Source: Cyanobium sp. Cruz-8D1
GTDB taxonomy: Bacteria > Cyanobacteriota > Cyanobacteriia > PCC-6307 > Cyanobiaceae
Direction of reading: 5' to 3'
DNA length: 64,000 bases
Assembly: GCF_024345975.1 (NCBI RefSeq)
Contig: NZ_JAGQCD010000021.1
Coordinates: 1 to 64,000 of the forward strand
Shown: positions 16,434-28,473 of the stretch, piece after piece
How positions within the stretch are numbered: the first letter of the stretch is position 1
Layout of the letters: every line of letters starts with the position of its first letter
Made by a program: the position numbers and the translations under genes
Notes under the pieces: model-generated
Database searches by the model: none
What the model was told of the DNA's origin: nothing
The model's input: only the letters and a program-made list of their open reading frames with translations

Positions 16434-16510
16434 CAACCAGGGGTGGGCAGAGGGCTTTTCCGGGGCCTTTCTTCCCTGAAAACCCTCTCTGCGACTGGGG
16501 GTTTTAAGAA

Positions 16511-16584
<74 letters not shown>

Positions 16585-16776
16585 ATCCCTGTGATTATGA
16601 AGGCTGCCGGACCCCGCCACGGCCAGTGCCTGACACCCTGAACCCCGGAACAGGGCAAGGGCCTGCTCGGACGTCTTCACTTGAAAACCCAGCGCTGGAC
16701 TGGGGATCCTGGCCCGGGACCAGGCTGTGCGGGTTCACGAACGAAAGAAAGCGGATTCTGTGAAAAGGGTGAAAGG

Positions 16777-16785
16777 TGGTAGTAT
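16777..16785 (+). promoter_or_regulatory. Extended -10 promoter candidate for the CTERM protein gene
   Basis: TGG-TAGTAT matches an extended -10 element and lies 33 bases before the ATG at 16819. No good -35 hexamer is seen, as is common with extended -10 promoters. Confidence 0.35.
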
Positions 16786-16818
16786 TTCGTCGGTACGGCT
16801 TCTTTCCTTCTACTCATC

Positions 16819-17586
16819 ATGCTTTCGCCTAGAACGCCCATAGGCCTTAGGGCTGCGCTCAGCGCAAGCCTGACCGCCTCTCTTCTTTCCGTCAGCCCGG
16901 CCCAAGCCCAGGCCAACGCTCCCTCCGGCAACGAATGGCCCGGCGGGGTCGACGGCACCAGCAAGCCCGCTGACTGCGCCACCTTCGTCCCCGGTGCCGT
17001 CGTCTTCGGTGCCGGCTTCGCCTGCACCTCCGGCGACAAGATCTACAGCAACTTCTTCAATACCACGGACACCAGCAACCAGCTGGCCAACGGCATCTTC
17101 CAGTTCGCTTTCCAGGGCACCAACCACACCCTGTCTGCGATCAACAGCTTCACGCCGGGCACCTACGAGTTCGGCTACACGATGACCGTCTTTGACGCCC
17201 TCAACACCGGTCAGAGACTGGCGAGTGCCTCCACGTCGGCCACCTCCTCCAACATCGGCGCCGGCATCCCGGCCTGGACCAAGACCCTGGATATCGCGAC
17301 GAACGACGAGTCCCTGTTCATCACCACCAGCCAAGCCGGTGGGCCGGTTGTGACCTCCGACGGCCCCAAGACCTTCGGTGTTCTTGTCCAGCCCGTTTCG
17401 GCCGACTTCATCTCGAAGCTGGTCGTTGCGCCCTTGGCGAACAACGCCGTTCAAGGGATTACCGACACCATCACCCAGAAGTTTGACGAAGGCGAGACCG
17501 TTCCCGGCCCGCTGCCCATCCTGGGTGCCGCCGCTGCCTTCGGCTTCTCCCGCAAGCTGCGCAGCCGCATTAAGCAGACCGTCTGA
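16819..17586 (+). CDS. Secreted protein with CTERM sorting signal
   Basis: A 255-residue exported protein. It has an N-terminal signal peptide (basic start, hydrophobic run, AQA cleavage site near residue 31) and a low-complexity Thr/Ser/Asn-rich middle that looks beta-structured. The C-terminal tail VPGPLPILGAAAAFGFSRKLRSRIK has the Pro motif, hydrophobic segment and basic end of the PEP-CTERM-like signals processed by cyanoexosortases. It is expected to be anchored transiently in the inner membrane, then cut and delivered to the outer surface or extracellular matrix. Function of the mature domain is unknown. It has its own terminator downstream. Confidence 0.75.
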   Translation: MLSPRTPIGLRAALSASLTASLLSVSPAQAQANAPSGNEWPGGVDGTSKPADCATFVPGAVVFGAGFACTSGDKIYSNFFNTTDTSNQLANGIFQFAFQGTNHTLSAINSFTPGTYEFGYTMTVFDALNTGQRLASASTSATSSNIGAGIPAWTKTLDIATNDESLFITTSQAGGPVVTSDGPKTFGVLVQPVSADFISKLVVAPLANNAVQGITDTITQKFDEGETVPGPLPILGAAAAFGFSRKLRSRIKQTV

Positions 17587-17611
17587 GCCCCTCTGCTCAC
17601 GGGTTTGCCCC

Positions 17612-17634
17612 CCCACTTCGGTGGGTTTTTTTTT
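17612..17634 (+). terminator. Terminator after the CTERM protein gene
   Basis: CCCAC-TTCG-GTGGG stem with a UUCG-type tetraloop, followed by nine T, 25 bases after the stop codon. Confidence 0.85.
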
Positions 17635-17726
17635 GGGCTTACTCCAGGCCTGGAGATCGCTCCTGCAGGCGGTGGCCCTCCTGACAGACGGCGGCACGCC
17701 GGTAGATTTGGCCTCCCGTCTGAAAA

Positions 17727-18503
17727 ATGCCCGGAATGAGTGCAACGGAACTCAGATCTTCCAGCAGCAATGAGATCCGCATCAGGAAGGAGGCCGCCCG
17801 TGCCTTCTCCGTCGTAGGGGTCGTCTCCATCGGCCTGGGTCTCGTCGTGCTGGTGTTCAGTTCCCTGCCGGTGCGCCTGATGGACCCCGTCTGGCAGTTG
17901 CAGCTCTCAGGCGCGCTGACGGCGGGGGGGTTCTCGCTCCTGATCGGTACGCTGCTGGTCTGCACGGCCGGCGCCTTGCCCGTCTCGCCCCCGCCCATCC
18001 AAGCCAACGTGAAGCTGTTGCGTGAAGTCTGCACCTGGGTGGCGATTCTCTATCTCGCCCTGATTCCGATTCAGCTGTATGCAGGCGTACGGGTGCTGCA
18101 GCAGAAATCGGGCGAGGAGGGACGAACACAGGCAAGCTGGAAAAAGTTCAGGAAGCAGCTTGAGGCCACCGGCAACGAGCAGGAGCTGCGTGCTCTGCTC
18201 GGGCAACTGCCCCAGCCCATCAACCTGCCCGCCAAGCTCGACCTGCCCTTCCCTGCGTTCAAAAAGGCCATCGTGACCCAGGCGGATTCCCGCTTCAATG
18301 CCCTCATTTACCAGACCAACCAGGCCCGCTCCCAGCGCCTGCAGGGCTTCATCGGCGAAGCGGCGAACAACAGCCTCAAGTCTCTGCTGTTTGCCGCCGG
18401 ATTCGCCGCCTTCGCCCAGGGGCGTGAGGGTGGACCCACCCTGCTGAAGAAGGCTCAGGGGTTGTTCGGCAACAAGTCCCGCCGGCGCAGCCGCACGGCA
18501 TGA
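17727..18503 (+). CDS. HpsJ-like membrane protein
   Basis: A 258-residue protein with three likely transmembrane segments in the first 130 residues (about 27-50, 63-84 and 105-123). A cytoplasmic or periplasmic part follows with LRALLGQLPQPINLPAKLDLPFPAFKKAI and then a helical C-terminus with a basic end. The order resembles cyanobacterial HpsJ-like proteins, linked to hormogonium polysaccharide and to cyanoexosortase systems. Its position directly after a CTERM protein gene supports a link to the sorting or export of surface material. The first 7 residues may be replaced by a start at Met4. Confidence 0.6.
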   Translation: MPGMSATELRSSSSNEIRIRKEAARAFSVVGVVSIGLGLVVLVFSSLPVRLMDPVWQLQLSGALTAGGFSLLIGTLLVCTAGALPVSPPPIQANVKLLREVCTWVAILYLALIPIQLYAGVRVLQQKSGEEGRTQASWKKFRKQLEATGNEQELRALLGQLPQPINLPAKLDLPFPAFKKAIVTQADSRFNALIYQTNQARSQRLQGFIGEAANNSLKSLLFAAGFAAFAQGREGGPTLLKKAQGLFGNKSRRRSRTA

Positions 18504-18536
18504 GGGCGTGGGGGGAGGGCTCCTTACACTGACCCC

Positions 18537-18954
18537 GGAAAGCAGGCGAGGTGATCGCGATCGGTGCGGTGCGGCCTTCGGGCCACAGCCGCGGCCGGTT
18601 GAGGAAAGTCCGGGCTCCCCAATGGCCAGGCTTGCTGGGTAACGCCCAGTGCGGGTGACCGTGAGGACAGTGCCACAGAAACACACCGCCGATGGCCGGC
18701 CGGGCTCGCCCGGTGGCACAGGCAAGGGTGCAAAGGTGCGGTAAGAGCGCACCAGCGGCATCGAGAGGTGCCGGCTTGGTAAACCCCGGCTGGGAGCAAG
18801 GCCCAGGGACAGCGGTTGGCCATCTTCCCCGTCCCGATTCCCATGCGCCGCTCGAGGCCGCCGGTGACGGCGGTCCCAGACAGATGATCACCCCCCCTGC
18901 CGTCGGCGTGCCGCTGGCAGGGGAGAACAGAACCCGGCTTACGTCCTGCTTTCC
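18537..18954 (+). ncRNA. rnpB: RNase P RNA (type A, cyanobacterial)
   Basis: Conserved signatures are present in order: GAGGAAAGTCCGGGCTCCC (J3/4 and P4), ACAGAAA in the middle, GGTAAGAGCGCACC, AGAGGTGCCGGCTTGGTAAACC and the 3' AGAACCCGGCTTACG (P4 partner). GGAAAGCAGG at 18537-18546 pairs with CCTGCTTTCC at 18945-18954 to close P1. It is the catalytic RNA for tRNA 5' processing and ends 14 bases before rnc, so two RNA-processing genes are adjacent. Confidence 0.95.
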
Positions 18955-18968
18955 CCCCTTGCCCCGCG

Positions 18969-19724
18969 ATGACTCCCCAGCGCCGCCAGCAACTCCTGGC
19001 TTTTCTGGAGAGTCTCGGCTTCGGCGCCGGCTCCGGCCTGCGGCCCCTGGATCCGGATGCCGCCAGCGAGGCCCTGGCCACCCTGGATGAGGCGCTCACC
19101 CACAGCTCCACCGGCCAGCCCCGCCACCACGACCGCCTGGAGTTCCTCGGCGATGCGGTGCTGCGTCTGGCGGCCGCCGAGTTCCTGCGCGCCGCACACC
19201 CGTCCCTGAGCGTCGGCGACACCTCCGCCCTGCGGGGCCAGCTGGTGTCCGACCGCTGGCTGAGCGAGCTGGCCCGCGCCATTGCCCTGGAGCCGGTGTT
19301 GTTGCTGGGGCCGATGGCCGCCGGTGACCAGGCCGGCCGCGCCACCGTGCTGGCCGAATGCTGCGAGGCCCTGGTGGGGGCCATCTACAGCGTGGGCGGC
19401 GGGCCCCAGGGCGGGCTGGCGGCCGTGCAGCACTGGCTGGCCCCCCACTGGCAAACCAGCGTCGCCGAGCTGCTGGCCGATCCCCTGCGCCACAACTGGA
19501 AGTCGGTGCTGCAGGAATGGAGCCAGGGCCAGGGGAAGGGTCTGCCCGCCTACAGCTGCCGCGAGCGCAGCCGGGTGCATGGGGATCCGGAGCGCTTCGA
19601 ATGCCGGGTGGAGGTGGCCGGCCTGAGTGGCGTGGGCCGGGGCGGTTCACGGCGGGAGGCGGAACAGCAGGCCGCCCGGGCTGCCCTGGAGGCGCTCGAA
19701 CTCAGGCCTGCTCCAGGGTGCTGA
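18969..19724 (+). CDS. rnc: Ribonuclease III
   Basis: A 251-residue double-strand-specific endoribonuclease. The catalytic signature HDRLEFLGDAVL lies at residues 54-65 (Glu58, Asp62) and the second acidic site is in AECCEALVGAIY, where the usual Asp is Glu. A C-terminal double-stranded RNA-binding domain begins near residue 170 (NWKSVLQEWSQGQGKGLPAY ... GVGRGGSRREAEQQAARAAL). It processes rRNA precursors and structured mRNAs. The last 23 bases overlap the convergent ndhS gene. Confidence 0.93.
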   Translation: MTPQRRQQLLAFLESLGFGAGSGLRPLDPDAASEALATLDEALTHSSTGQPRHHDRLEFLGDAVLRLAAAEFLRAAHPSLSVGDTSALRGQLVSDRWLSELARAIALEPVLLLGPMAAGDQAGRATVLAECCEALVGAIYSVGGGPQGGLAAVQHWLAPHWQTSVAELLADPLRHNWKSVLQEWSQGQGKGLPAYSCRERSRVHGDPERFECRVEVAGLSGVGRGGSRREAEQQAARAALEALELRPAPGC

Positions 19725-19881
19725 GGGGCACGGTCACCAGCTTGTCCCAGTTGCCGCCTTCGAACAGCACCGCCGCCATCGCCCCGCTGATGCGCTGCAC
19801 GAAGCCCTGATAGCCGTTGTAGATGGAGCGGGGATCGCGCACCACCACGGTGGAACCGGGCAGGATCGGGCTGCTGGCCAT
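19702..19881 (-). CDS. ndhS: NAD(P)H-quinone oxidoreductase subunit S
   Basis: A 59-residue protein read from ATG 19881 with the SH3-like NdhS signature: ILPGSTVVVRDP, then YNGYQGFVQRISGAMAAVLFEGGNWDKLVTVPLSTLE. The GGNWDKLVT block is characteristic. NdhS forms the ferredoxin-docking part of the cyanobacterial NDH-1 complex on thylakoid membranes, supporting cyclic electron flow. The gene is short and its 3' end overlaps the 3' end of rnc by 23 bases in convergent orientation, so antisense interaction of the two transcripts is possible. Confidence 0.9.
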   Translation of the reverse strand: MASSPILPGSTVVVRDPRSIYNGYQGFVQRISGAMAAVLFEGGNWDKLVTVPLSTLEQA

Positions 19882-19972
19882 GACGGAGGCCCCCTGGAGC
19901 CATCAAGTGGGGGCATTATCGGGCCCCGGTGCCATGGCGCGATGATGCGCCCGCAAAGCAAGCGCTCAGGCC

Positions 19973-20539
19973 GTGGCCGATACCAGCAACGAGGCGCCCG
20001 GAGCCGACGACCCCGGGGAGCTGATGGCCGTGGGACGGTTCGTGGCGGCCCAGGGCATGGGCGGGGAGGTGCGCCTGCTGCCCCTCAGCGACTTCCCCGA
20101 GCGATTCACCAGACCAGGGATGCGCTGGCTGCAGGCCCCCAAGGGCGAACCGCGGCCGGTGCGGCTACTGGCTGGCCGGCCCCTGCCGGGCAAGAACCTG
20201 TTCGTGCTGCGCCTCGAAGGCGTCAGCGACCGCAACGCCGCCGAAGCCCTGGTGGACCAGCACCTGCTGGTACCCGCCAACGACCGCCCCAGGCTGGAGC
20301 CGGGGGAATTCCATCTCCTTGATCTGGTGGGGCTCCAGGTGCGGCTGCTGGAGGAGCCCCAAACCCCCCTCGGCACCGTGACCGACCTGCTCCATGCCGG
20401 CAACGATCTGCTGGAGGTGGAGCTCACGGCGGGGGGCCGGCGGTTGCTGATCCCCTTCGTGGAGGCGATCGTTCCGGAGGTGAACCTGACCGAAGGCTGG
20501 ATCGGCCTGACGCCGCCCCCCGGCCTGCTCGACCTCTGA
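19973..20539 (+). CDS. rimM: 16S rRNA processing protein RimM
   Basis: A 188-residue ribosome-maturation factor for the 30S head. The N-terminal RimM domain reads [28 protein letters not shown]. The PRC-barrel part contains [15 protein letters not shown] ... [19 protein letters not shown] ... [14 protein letters not shown]. It binds ribosomal protein S19 and assists late 30S assembly. The start is GTG 19973; no better ATG is in frame. It is followed by manC on the same strand after 92 bases. Confidence 0.93.
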   Translation: MADTSNEAPGADDPGELMAVGRFVAAQGMGGEVRLLPLSDFPERFTRPGMRWLQAPKGEPRPVRLLAGRPLPGKNLFVLRLEGVSDRNAAEALVDQHLLVPANDRPRLEPGEFHLLDLVGLQVRLLEEPQTPLGTVTDLLHAGNDLLEVELTAGGRRLLIPFVEAIVPEVNLTEGWIGLTPPPGLLDL

Positions 20540-20631
20540 CGTGCCCCCCAGTGCGGCGGAACGCTGACGAGCGCGGCCGCCTCGGGTTGAATGGGCCCGA
20601 CTGATGGTCCTGCGGGACAACTGCGGCCGCC

Positions 20632-22086
20632 ATGGCTTCCCCCTCCCTGGTTCCGGTGATCCTCTGCGGCGGCACCGGCACCCGCCTCTGGCCCCTGTCG
20701 CGGGCCAGCTACCCCAAGCAGTACTGGCCCCTGGCCGGCACCACAGAGGAAACCCTCCTCCAGCAGACCCACCAGCGCCTGGAGGGCCTGCCGAACCTGG
20801 CAGCGCCGTTGCTGATCTGCAACGAGGACCATCGCTTCATCGTCGCCGAACAGATGCGCCAGATCGGCGTGGAGCCGGCGGCGATCCTGCTGGAGCCGGT
20901 GGGGCGCAACACCGCCCCGGCGGTGGCGGTGGCGGCCCTGCAGGCCACCGCCCGGGGTGACGACCCGCTGCTGCTGATCCTGGCCGCCGATCACGTCATC
21001 CGCCGGGCCGCCGATTTCCGCGCCACCGTGGCCGCCGGCATGGCGGCCGCCAGCGCCGGCCAGCTGGTCAGTTTCGGCATCGTGCCCACCAGCGCCGAAA
21101 CCGGCTACGGCTACATCGAGGCCGCCGGGCCCATGGCCGCCGCCACACCCGTGCCGATCGCCCGTTTCGTCGAGAAGCCGGACAAGGCCACCGCCGAGGC
21201 GTTTCTGGCCACCGGCCGCTTCACCTGGAACAGCGGCATGTTCCTGTTCCGCGCCAGCGCCATCCTCTCGGAGCTGGAGCGACTCGCCCCCGAGGTGGTC
21301 AGCGCCTGCCGCAGCGCCCTGGAGCACGACAGCGCCGACCTGGAGTTCCTGCGGCTGGAGCGGGAGGCCTTCGCCAACGGCCCCAGCATCGCCCTCGACG
21401 TGGCGGTGATGGAAAAGACCGACCGGGGTGTGGTGCTCCCCCTCGATGCCGACTGGAGCGACGTGGGCAGCTGGGCGGCCCTCTGGGAAACCTCCCAGCA
21501 GGACCCCGAAGGCAACGTGCTGCGGGGCCGGGTGATCAGCGAGGGCAGCCGCAACTGCTACCTGCGCAGCGAACACCGCCTGGTGGTGGGGCTGGGCGTG
21601 GAGGACCTGGTCGTGGTCGAAACCGACGACGTGGTGCTCGTGGCCCACCGCGACCGGGCCCAGGAGGTGAAGGGCATCGTCGGCCGGCTGGAGCGGGACG
21701 GCGCCCCCGAGGGCCGCGCCCACCGCCGCATCTACCGGCCCTGGGGCCACTACGACGGGGTGGTGGAAGGGGAGCGCTGGCAGGTCAAGAAGATCTCCGT
21801 GAAGCCAGGCGCCAGCCTCTCCCTGCAGATGCACCACCACCGGGCCGAACACTGGGTGGTGGTGCGGGGCACCGCCGTGGTGGAAAAAGACGGCGTGGAG
21901 GAACTGGTGGGTGAGAACCAGAGCACCTACATCCCCCTGGGCGCCCGCCACCGCCTCACCAACCCCGGCAAGATCGCCATGGAGCTGATCGAGGTGCAGA
22001 GCGGTCCCTACCTGGGCGAAGACGACATCGTCCGCTTCGACGACCGTTACGGACGCAGTGACGTCCAGCCCCTGACCCCGCGTTGA
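20632..22086 (+). CDS. manC: Mannose-1-phosphate guanylyltransferase / mannose-6-phosphate isomerase
   Basis: A 484-residue bifunctional enzyme that makes GDP-mannose for surface polysaccharides and compatible glycans. The N-terminal nucleotidyltransferase has the CGGTGTRLWPLSR loop and PKQY motif, then ILAADHVI and FVEKPDKATAEAFLATGRFTWNSGMFLF. The C-terminal cupin domain (KPGASLSLQMHHHRAEHWVVVRGTA) is the isomerase active site. The stop codon lies inside a palindromic repeat that separates it from the convergent glmS gene. Confidence 0.93.
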   Translation: MASPSLVPVILCGGTGTRLWPLSRASYPKQYWPLAGTTEETLLQQTHQRLEGLPNLAAPLLICNEDHRFIVAEQMRQIGVEPAAILLEPVGRNTAPAVAVAALQATARGDDPLLLILAADHVIRRAADFRATVAAGMAAASAGQLVSFGIVPTSAETGYGYIEAAGPMAAATPVPIARFVEKPDKATAEAFLATGRFTWNSGMFLFRASAILSELERLAPEVVSACRSALEHDSADLEFLRLEREAFANGPSIALDVAVMEKTDRGVVLPLDADWSDVGSWAALWETSQQDPEGNVLRGRVISEGSRNCYLRSEHRLVVGLGVEDLVVVETDDVVLVAHRDRAQEVKGIVGRLERDGAPEGRAHRRIYRPWGHYDGVVEGERWQVKKISVKPGASLSLQMHHHRAEHWVVVRGTAVVEKDGVEELVGENQSTYIPLGARHRLTNPGKIAMELIEVQSGPYLGEDDIVRFDDRYGRSDVQPLTPR

Positions 22087-22153
22087 GGGCGCCGGCCTGC
22101 GGCGGGCGAGCCCGCTACGCGGGCAACGCCGCCTTAGGCCGGCGCCCTCAACG
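22081..22153. repeat. Palindromic repeat A at the end of manC
   Basis: A perfect 18-bp inverted repeat (22081-22098 with 22136-22153) encloses a GC-rich 37-base core that is itself a hairpin (GCCCGC/GCGGGC in its centre). The left arm contains the manC stop codon, and the right arm is its mirror copy. The same core occurs in inverse orientation in repeat B. It would act as a strong transcription-ending hairpin, but no T-tract follows. Confidence 0.75.
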
Positions 22154-22212
22154 CGCCAGGGGCTGGGCAGGGGAGGGAGGCCATGGAAGGCTCTCGAGCC
22201 CGTTCCCCCCGG

Positions 22213-22299
22213 GAGGGTGTCGTTCCGCGGTGGGCTCGGAGGCGGCGTTGCCCGCGCCAGCGGGCTCGCCCGCCGCAGGCCCACCGCGGAACGACACCC

Positions 22300-22301
<2 letters not shown>
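22213..22301. repeat. Palindromic repeat B at the end of glmS
   Basis: A perfect 23-bp inverted repeat (22213-22235 with 22279-22301) encloses a 43-base core that is almost the reverse complement of the core of repeat A, differing by a one-for-two base change in the loop. The right arm runs into the glmS stop codon. The flanking arms of A and B are unrelated to each other, so each core sits in its own mirrored flank. Confidence 0.75.
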
Positions 22302-24198
<1,897 letters not shown>

Positions 24199-24254
24199 AG
24201 GAGAAGCAATCCGGCGGGAAACGGGAATGGTGAGCCCAACGGGAATGGTGGGCC

Positions 24255-24282
24255 AAAAAAAAGCCCGGCGCTGGCGCCGGGC
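24255..24282 (-). terminator. Terminator after psaC
   Basis: On the minus strand GCCCGGCG (complement of 24275-24282) pairs with CGCCGGGC (24263-24270) and is followed by eight T. It separates psaC from glmS. Confidence 0.88.
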
Positions 24283-24316
24283 AAGAGCTTATGGGAGGGC
24301 AGCGGCGCCGCCGGCG

Positions 24317-24640
<324 letters not shown>

Positions 24641-24711
24641 TCACCCTTGTTCATACGGCGAAAGGGGCCGACCAGGGCGACCCGTAGGATGCTGCCTCCC
24701 TCACAGCAGCC

Positions 24712-24954
24712 ATGTCCCAGGAAGCGATCTTCGAGAAAGTCCGGTCGATCGTTGCCGAACAACTCAGCGTGGAGGCGGACGAGGTCAAGCCGGAATCCAA
24801 CTTCCAGAACGACCTGGGTGCTGATTCCCTCGACACCGTCGAGCTGGTGATGGCCCTGGAGGAAGCCTTCGACATCGAGATCCCCGACGAGTCGGCTGAA
24901 GGAATCCTCACGGTGGGCGACGCCGTCAAATACATCCAAGAGAAGCAGGCCTGA
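24712..24954 (+). CDS. acpP: Acyl carrier protein
   Basis: An 80-residue acidic carrier of growing fatty acyl chains. The phosphopantetheine attachment Ser is in [25 protein letters not shown]. It lies 7 bases before fabF on the same strand, so the two probably form an operon supplying fatty acid elongation. Confidence 0.98.
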   Translation: MSQEAIFEKVRSIVAEQLSVEADEVKPESNFQNDLGADSLDTVELVMALEEAFDIEIPDESAEGILTVGDAVKYIQEKQA

Positions 24955-24961
24955 GGCGTCC

Positions 24962-26209
24962 ATGGTGGAGGGTCTCCGCCGCGTCGTCGTCACCGGCCTG
25001 GGCGCGGTCACACCGATCGGCAACAACGTCGCGGATTACTGGGAAGGGCTGATCAGCGGCCGCAATGGGGTGGCGCCGATCACCCTCTTTGATGCCTCCC
25101 GCCATGCCTGCCGCTTCGCCGCCGAAGTCAAGGACTTCGATACGGCCGGCTGGCTCGAACCGAAGGAAGCAAAGCGCTGGGACCGCTTCTGTCAGTTCGG
25201 GGTGGTCGCGGCCAAACAGGCCGTGGCCGATGCCGGCCTGAGCATCGACGACAGCAATGCCCAGCGCGTTGGGGTGGCGATCGGCTCCGGCGTGGGCGGG
25301 CTGCTGATGATGGAAACCCAGGCCCATGTGCTGGCCGACCGCGGTCCCGACCGGGTCAGCCCGTTCTGTGTGCCGATGATGATCCCCAACATGGCCACGG
25401 GACTGGCGGCCATCGCCATCGGCGCCAAGGGCCCCAGCAGCGCTGTGGCCACCGCCTGCGCCGCCGGCTCCAACGCCATCGGTGACGCCTTCCGGTTGAT
25501 CCAGATGGGCCTGGCGGACGCCATGGTCTGCGGCGGTGCCGAATCTGCGATCACCCCCCTCGGGGTGGCCGGCTTCGCCAGCGCCCGGGCCCTCTCGTTC
25601 CGCAACGATGACCCCGCCACGGCCAGCCGTCCCTTCGACGCCGAGCGCAACGGCTTCGTGATCGGTGAGGGGGCGGGCGTGCTGGTGCTGGAAAGCCTGG
25701 AGCACGCCATGGCCAGGGGCGCCCGGGTGCTCGGCGAGATCATCGGCTACGGCATGACCTGTGACGCGTACCACTACACACTTCCCTCCCCGGGCGGTGT
25801 GGGGGCGGCGGAGGCCATCCGGCTGGCCCTGGCCGATGCCAGGTTGGAGCCGGAGGCCGTCGATTACGTCAATGCCCACGGCACCAGCACCCAGGCCAAC
25901 GACAGCAACGAGACCGCCGCCATCAAGGCAGCCCTCGGGGCCCACGCCATGACCATCCCGGTCAGTTCCACCAAATCGATGACCGGCCACCTGCTGGGCG
26001 GCAGCGGCGGCATCGAGGCGATCGCCGCCGTGCTGGCGGTGGCCCACAACCAGGTACCGCCTACGATCAACTACAGCACGCCCGATCCCGCCTGCGATCT
26101 GGATGTGGTGCCCAACCAGGCCCGGGAACACAACGTCAACGTCGTGCTTTCCAACTCCTTCGGATTCGGCGGCCACAACGTCTGCCTCGCCTTCCGCCGG
26201 ATGACCTGA
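24962..26209 (+). CDS. fabF: Beta-ketoacyl-ACP synthase II
   Basis: A 415-residue condensing enzyme that elongates acyl-ACP with malonyl-ACP. The catalytic triad is visible: Cys in [14 protein letters not shown], His in [11 protein letters not shown] and His in [13 protein letters not shown]. The start at ATG 24962 follows acpP by 7 bases. The C-terminus [16 protein letters not shown] is typical. tkt follows on the same strand after 58 bases. Confidence 0.97.
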   Translation: MVEGLRRVVVTGLGAVTPIGNNVADYWEGLISGRNGVAPITLFDASRHACRFAAEVKDFDTAGWLEPKEAKRWDRFCQFGVVAAKQAVADAGLSIDDSNAQRVGVAIGSGVGGLLMMETQAHVLADRGPDRVSPFCVPMMIPNMATGLAAIAIGAKGPSSAVATACAAGSNAIGDAFRLIQMGLADAMVCGGAESAITPLGVAGFASARALSFRNDDPATASRPFDAERNGFVIGEGAGVLVLESLEHAMARGARVLGEIIGYGMTCDAYHYTLPSPGGVGAAEAIRLALADARLEPEAVDYVNAHGTSTQANDSNETAAIKAALGAHAMTIPVSSTKSMTGHLLGGSGGIEAIAAVLAVAHNQVPPTINYSTPDPACDLDVVPNQAREHNVNVVLSNSFGFGGHNVCLAFRRMT

Positions 26210-26267
26210 TCACCCGGTGCGCCCGCCCAGGACCACCTCCCTTCTCCCTGCACTCCCCCGTCAAGCC

Positions 26268-28286
<2,019 letters not shown>

Positions 28287-28312
28287 GCTAGCCGAGACGT
28301 TCAACAGACACA

Positions 28313-28344
28313 AGACCTCCAGTATTCAAGGGGGTCTTTTTTTT
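28313..28344 (+). terminator. Terminator after tkt
   Basis: AGACCTCC and GGGGGTCT form a stem around a 9-base loop and are followed by eight T, closing the psaC-side core block before the polysaccharide region. Confidence 0.85.
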
Positions 28345-28473
28345 GGTAGATGGGCACAAGATGTTCAGTGGCTGCATCAAACCCATGCGGCAACCGAACA
28401 GCGGACATAGGCAATGGGGCCGGTGAAACCCTAAAAACCGTAGGCGTCCCGACAACATTTGCGAGCCGAGCAC

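Noticed and set aside
1-16510. Search by eye for a direct repeat of the tRNA-Arg 3' end as the second attachment site
   Set aside because: No copy of the 3' sequence (GGGGCTGGCGGG on the plus strand) was found, so no attachment pair is claimed within the window.
19966-22284. 772-codon open frame on the minus strand opposite rimM and manC
   Set aside because: It is the shadow of two well-identified genes in GC-rich DNA; its product is Gly/Ala/His-rich without any domain.
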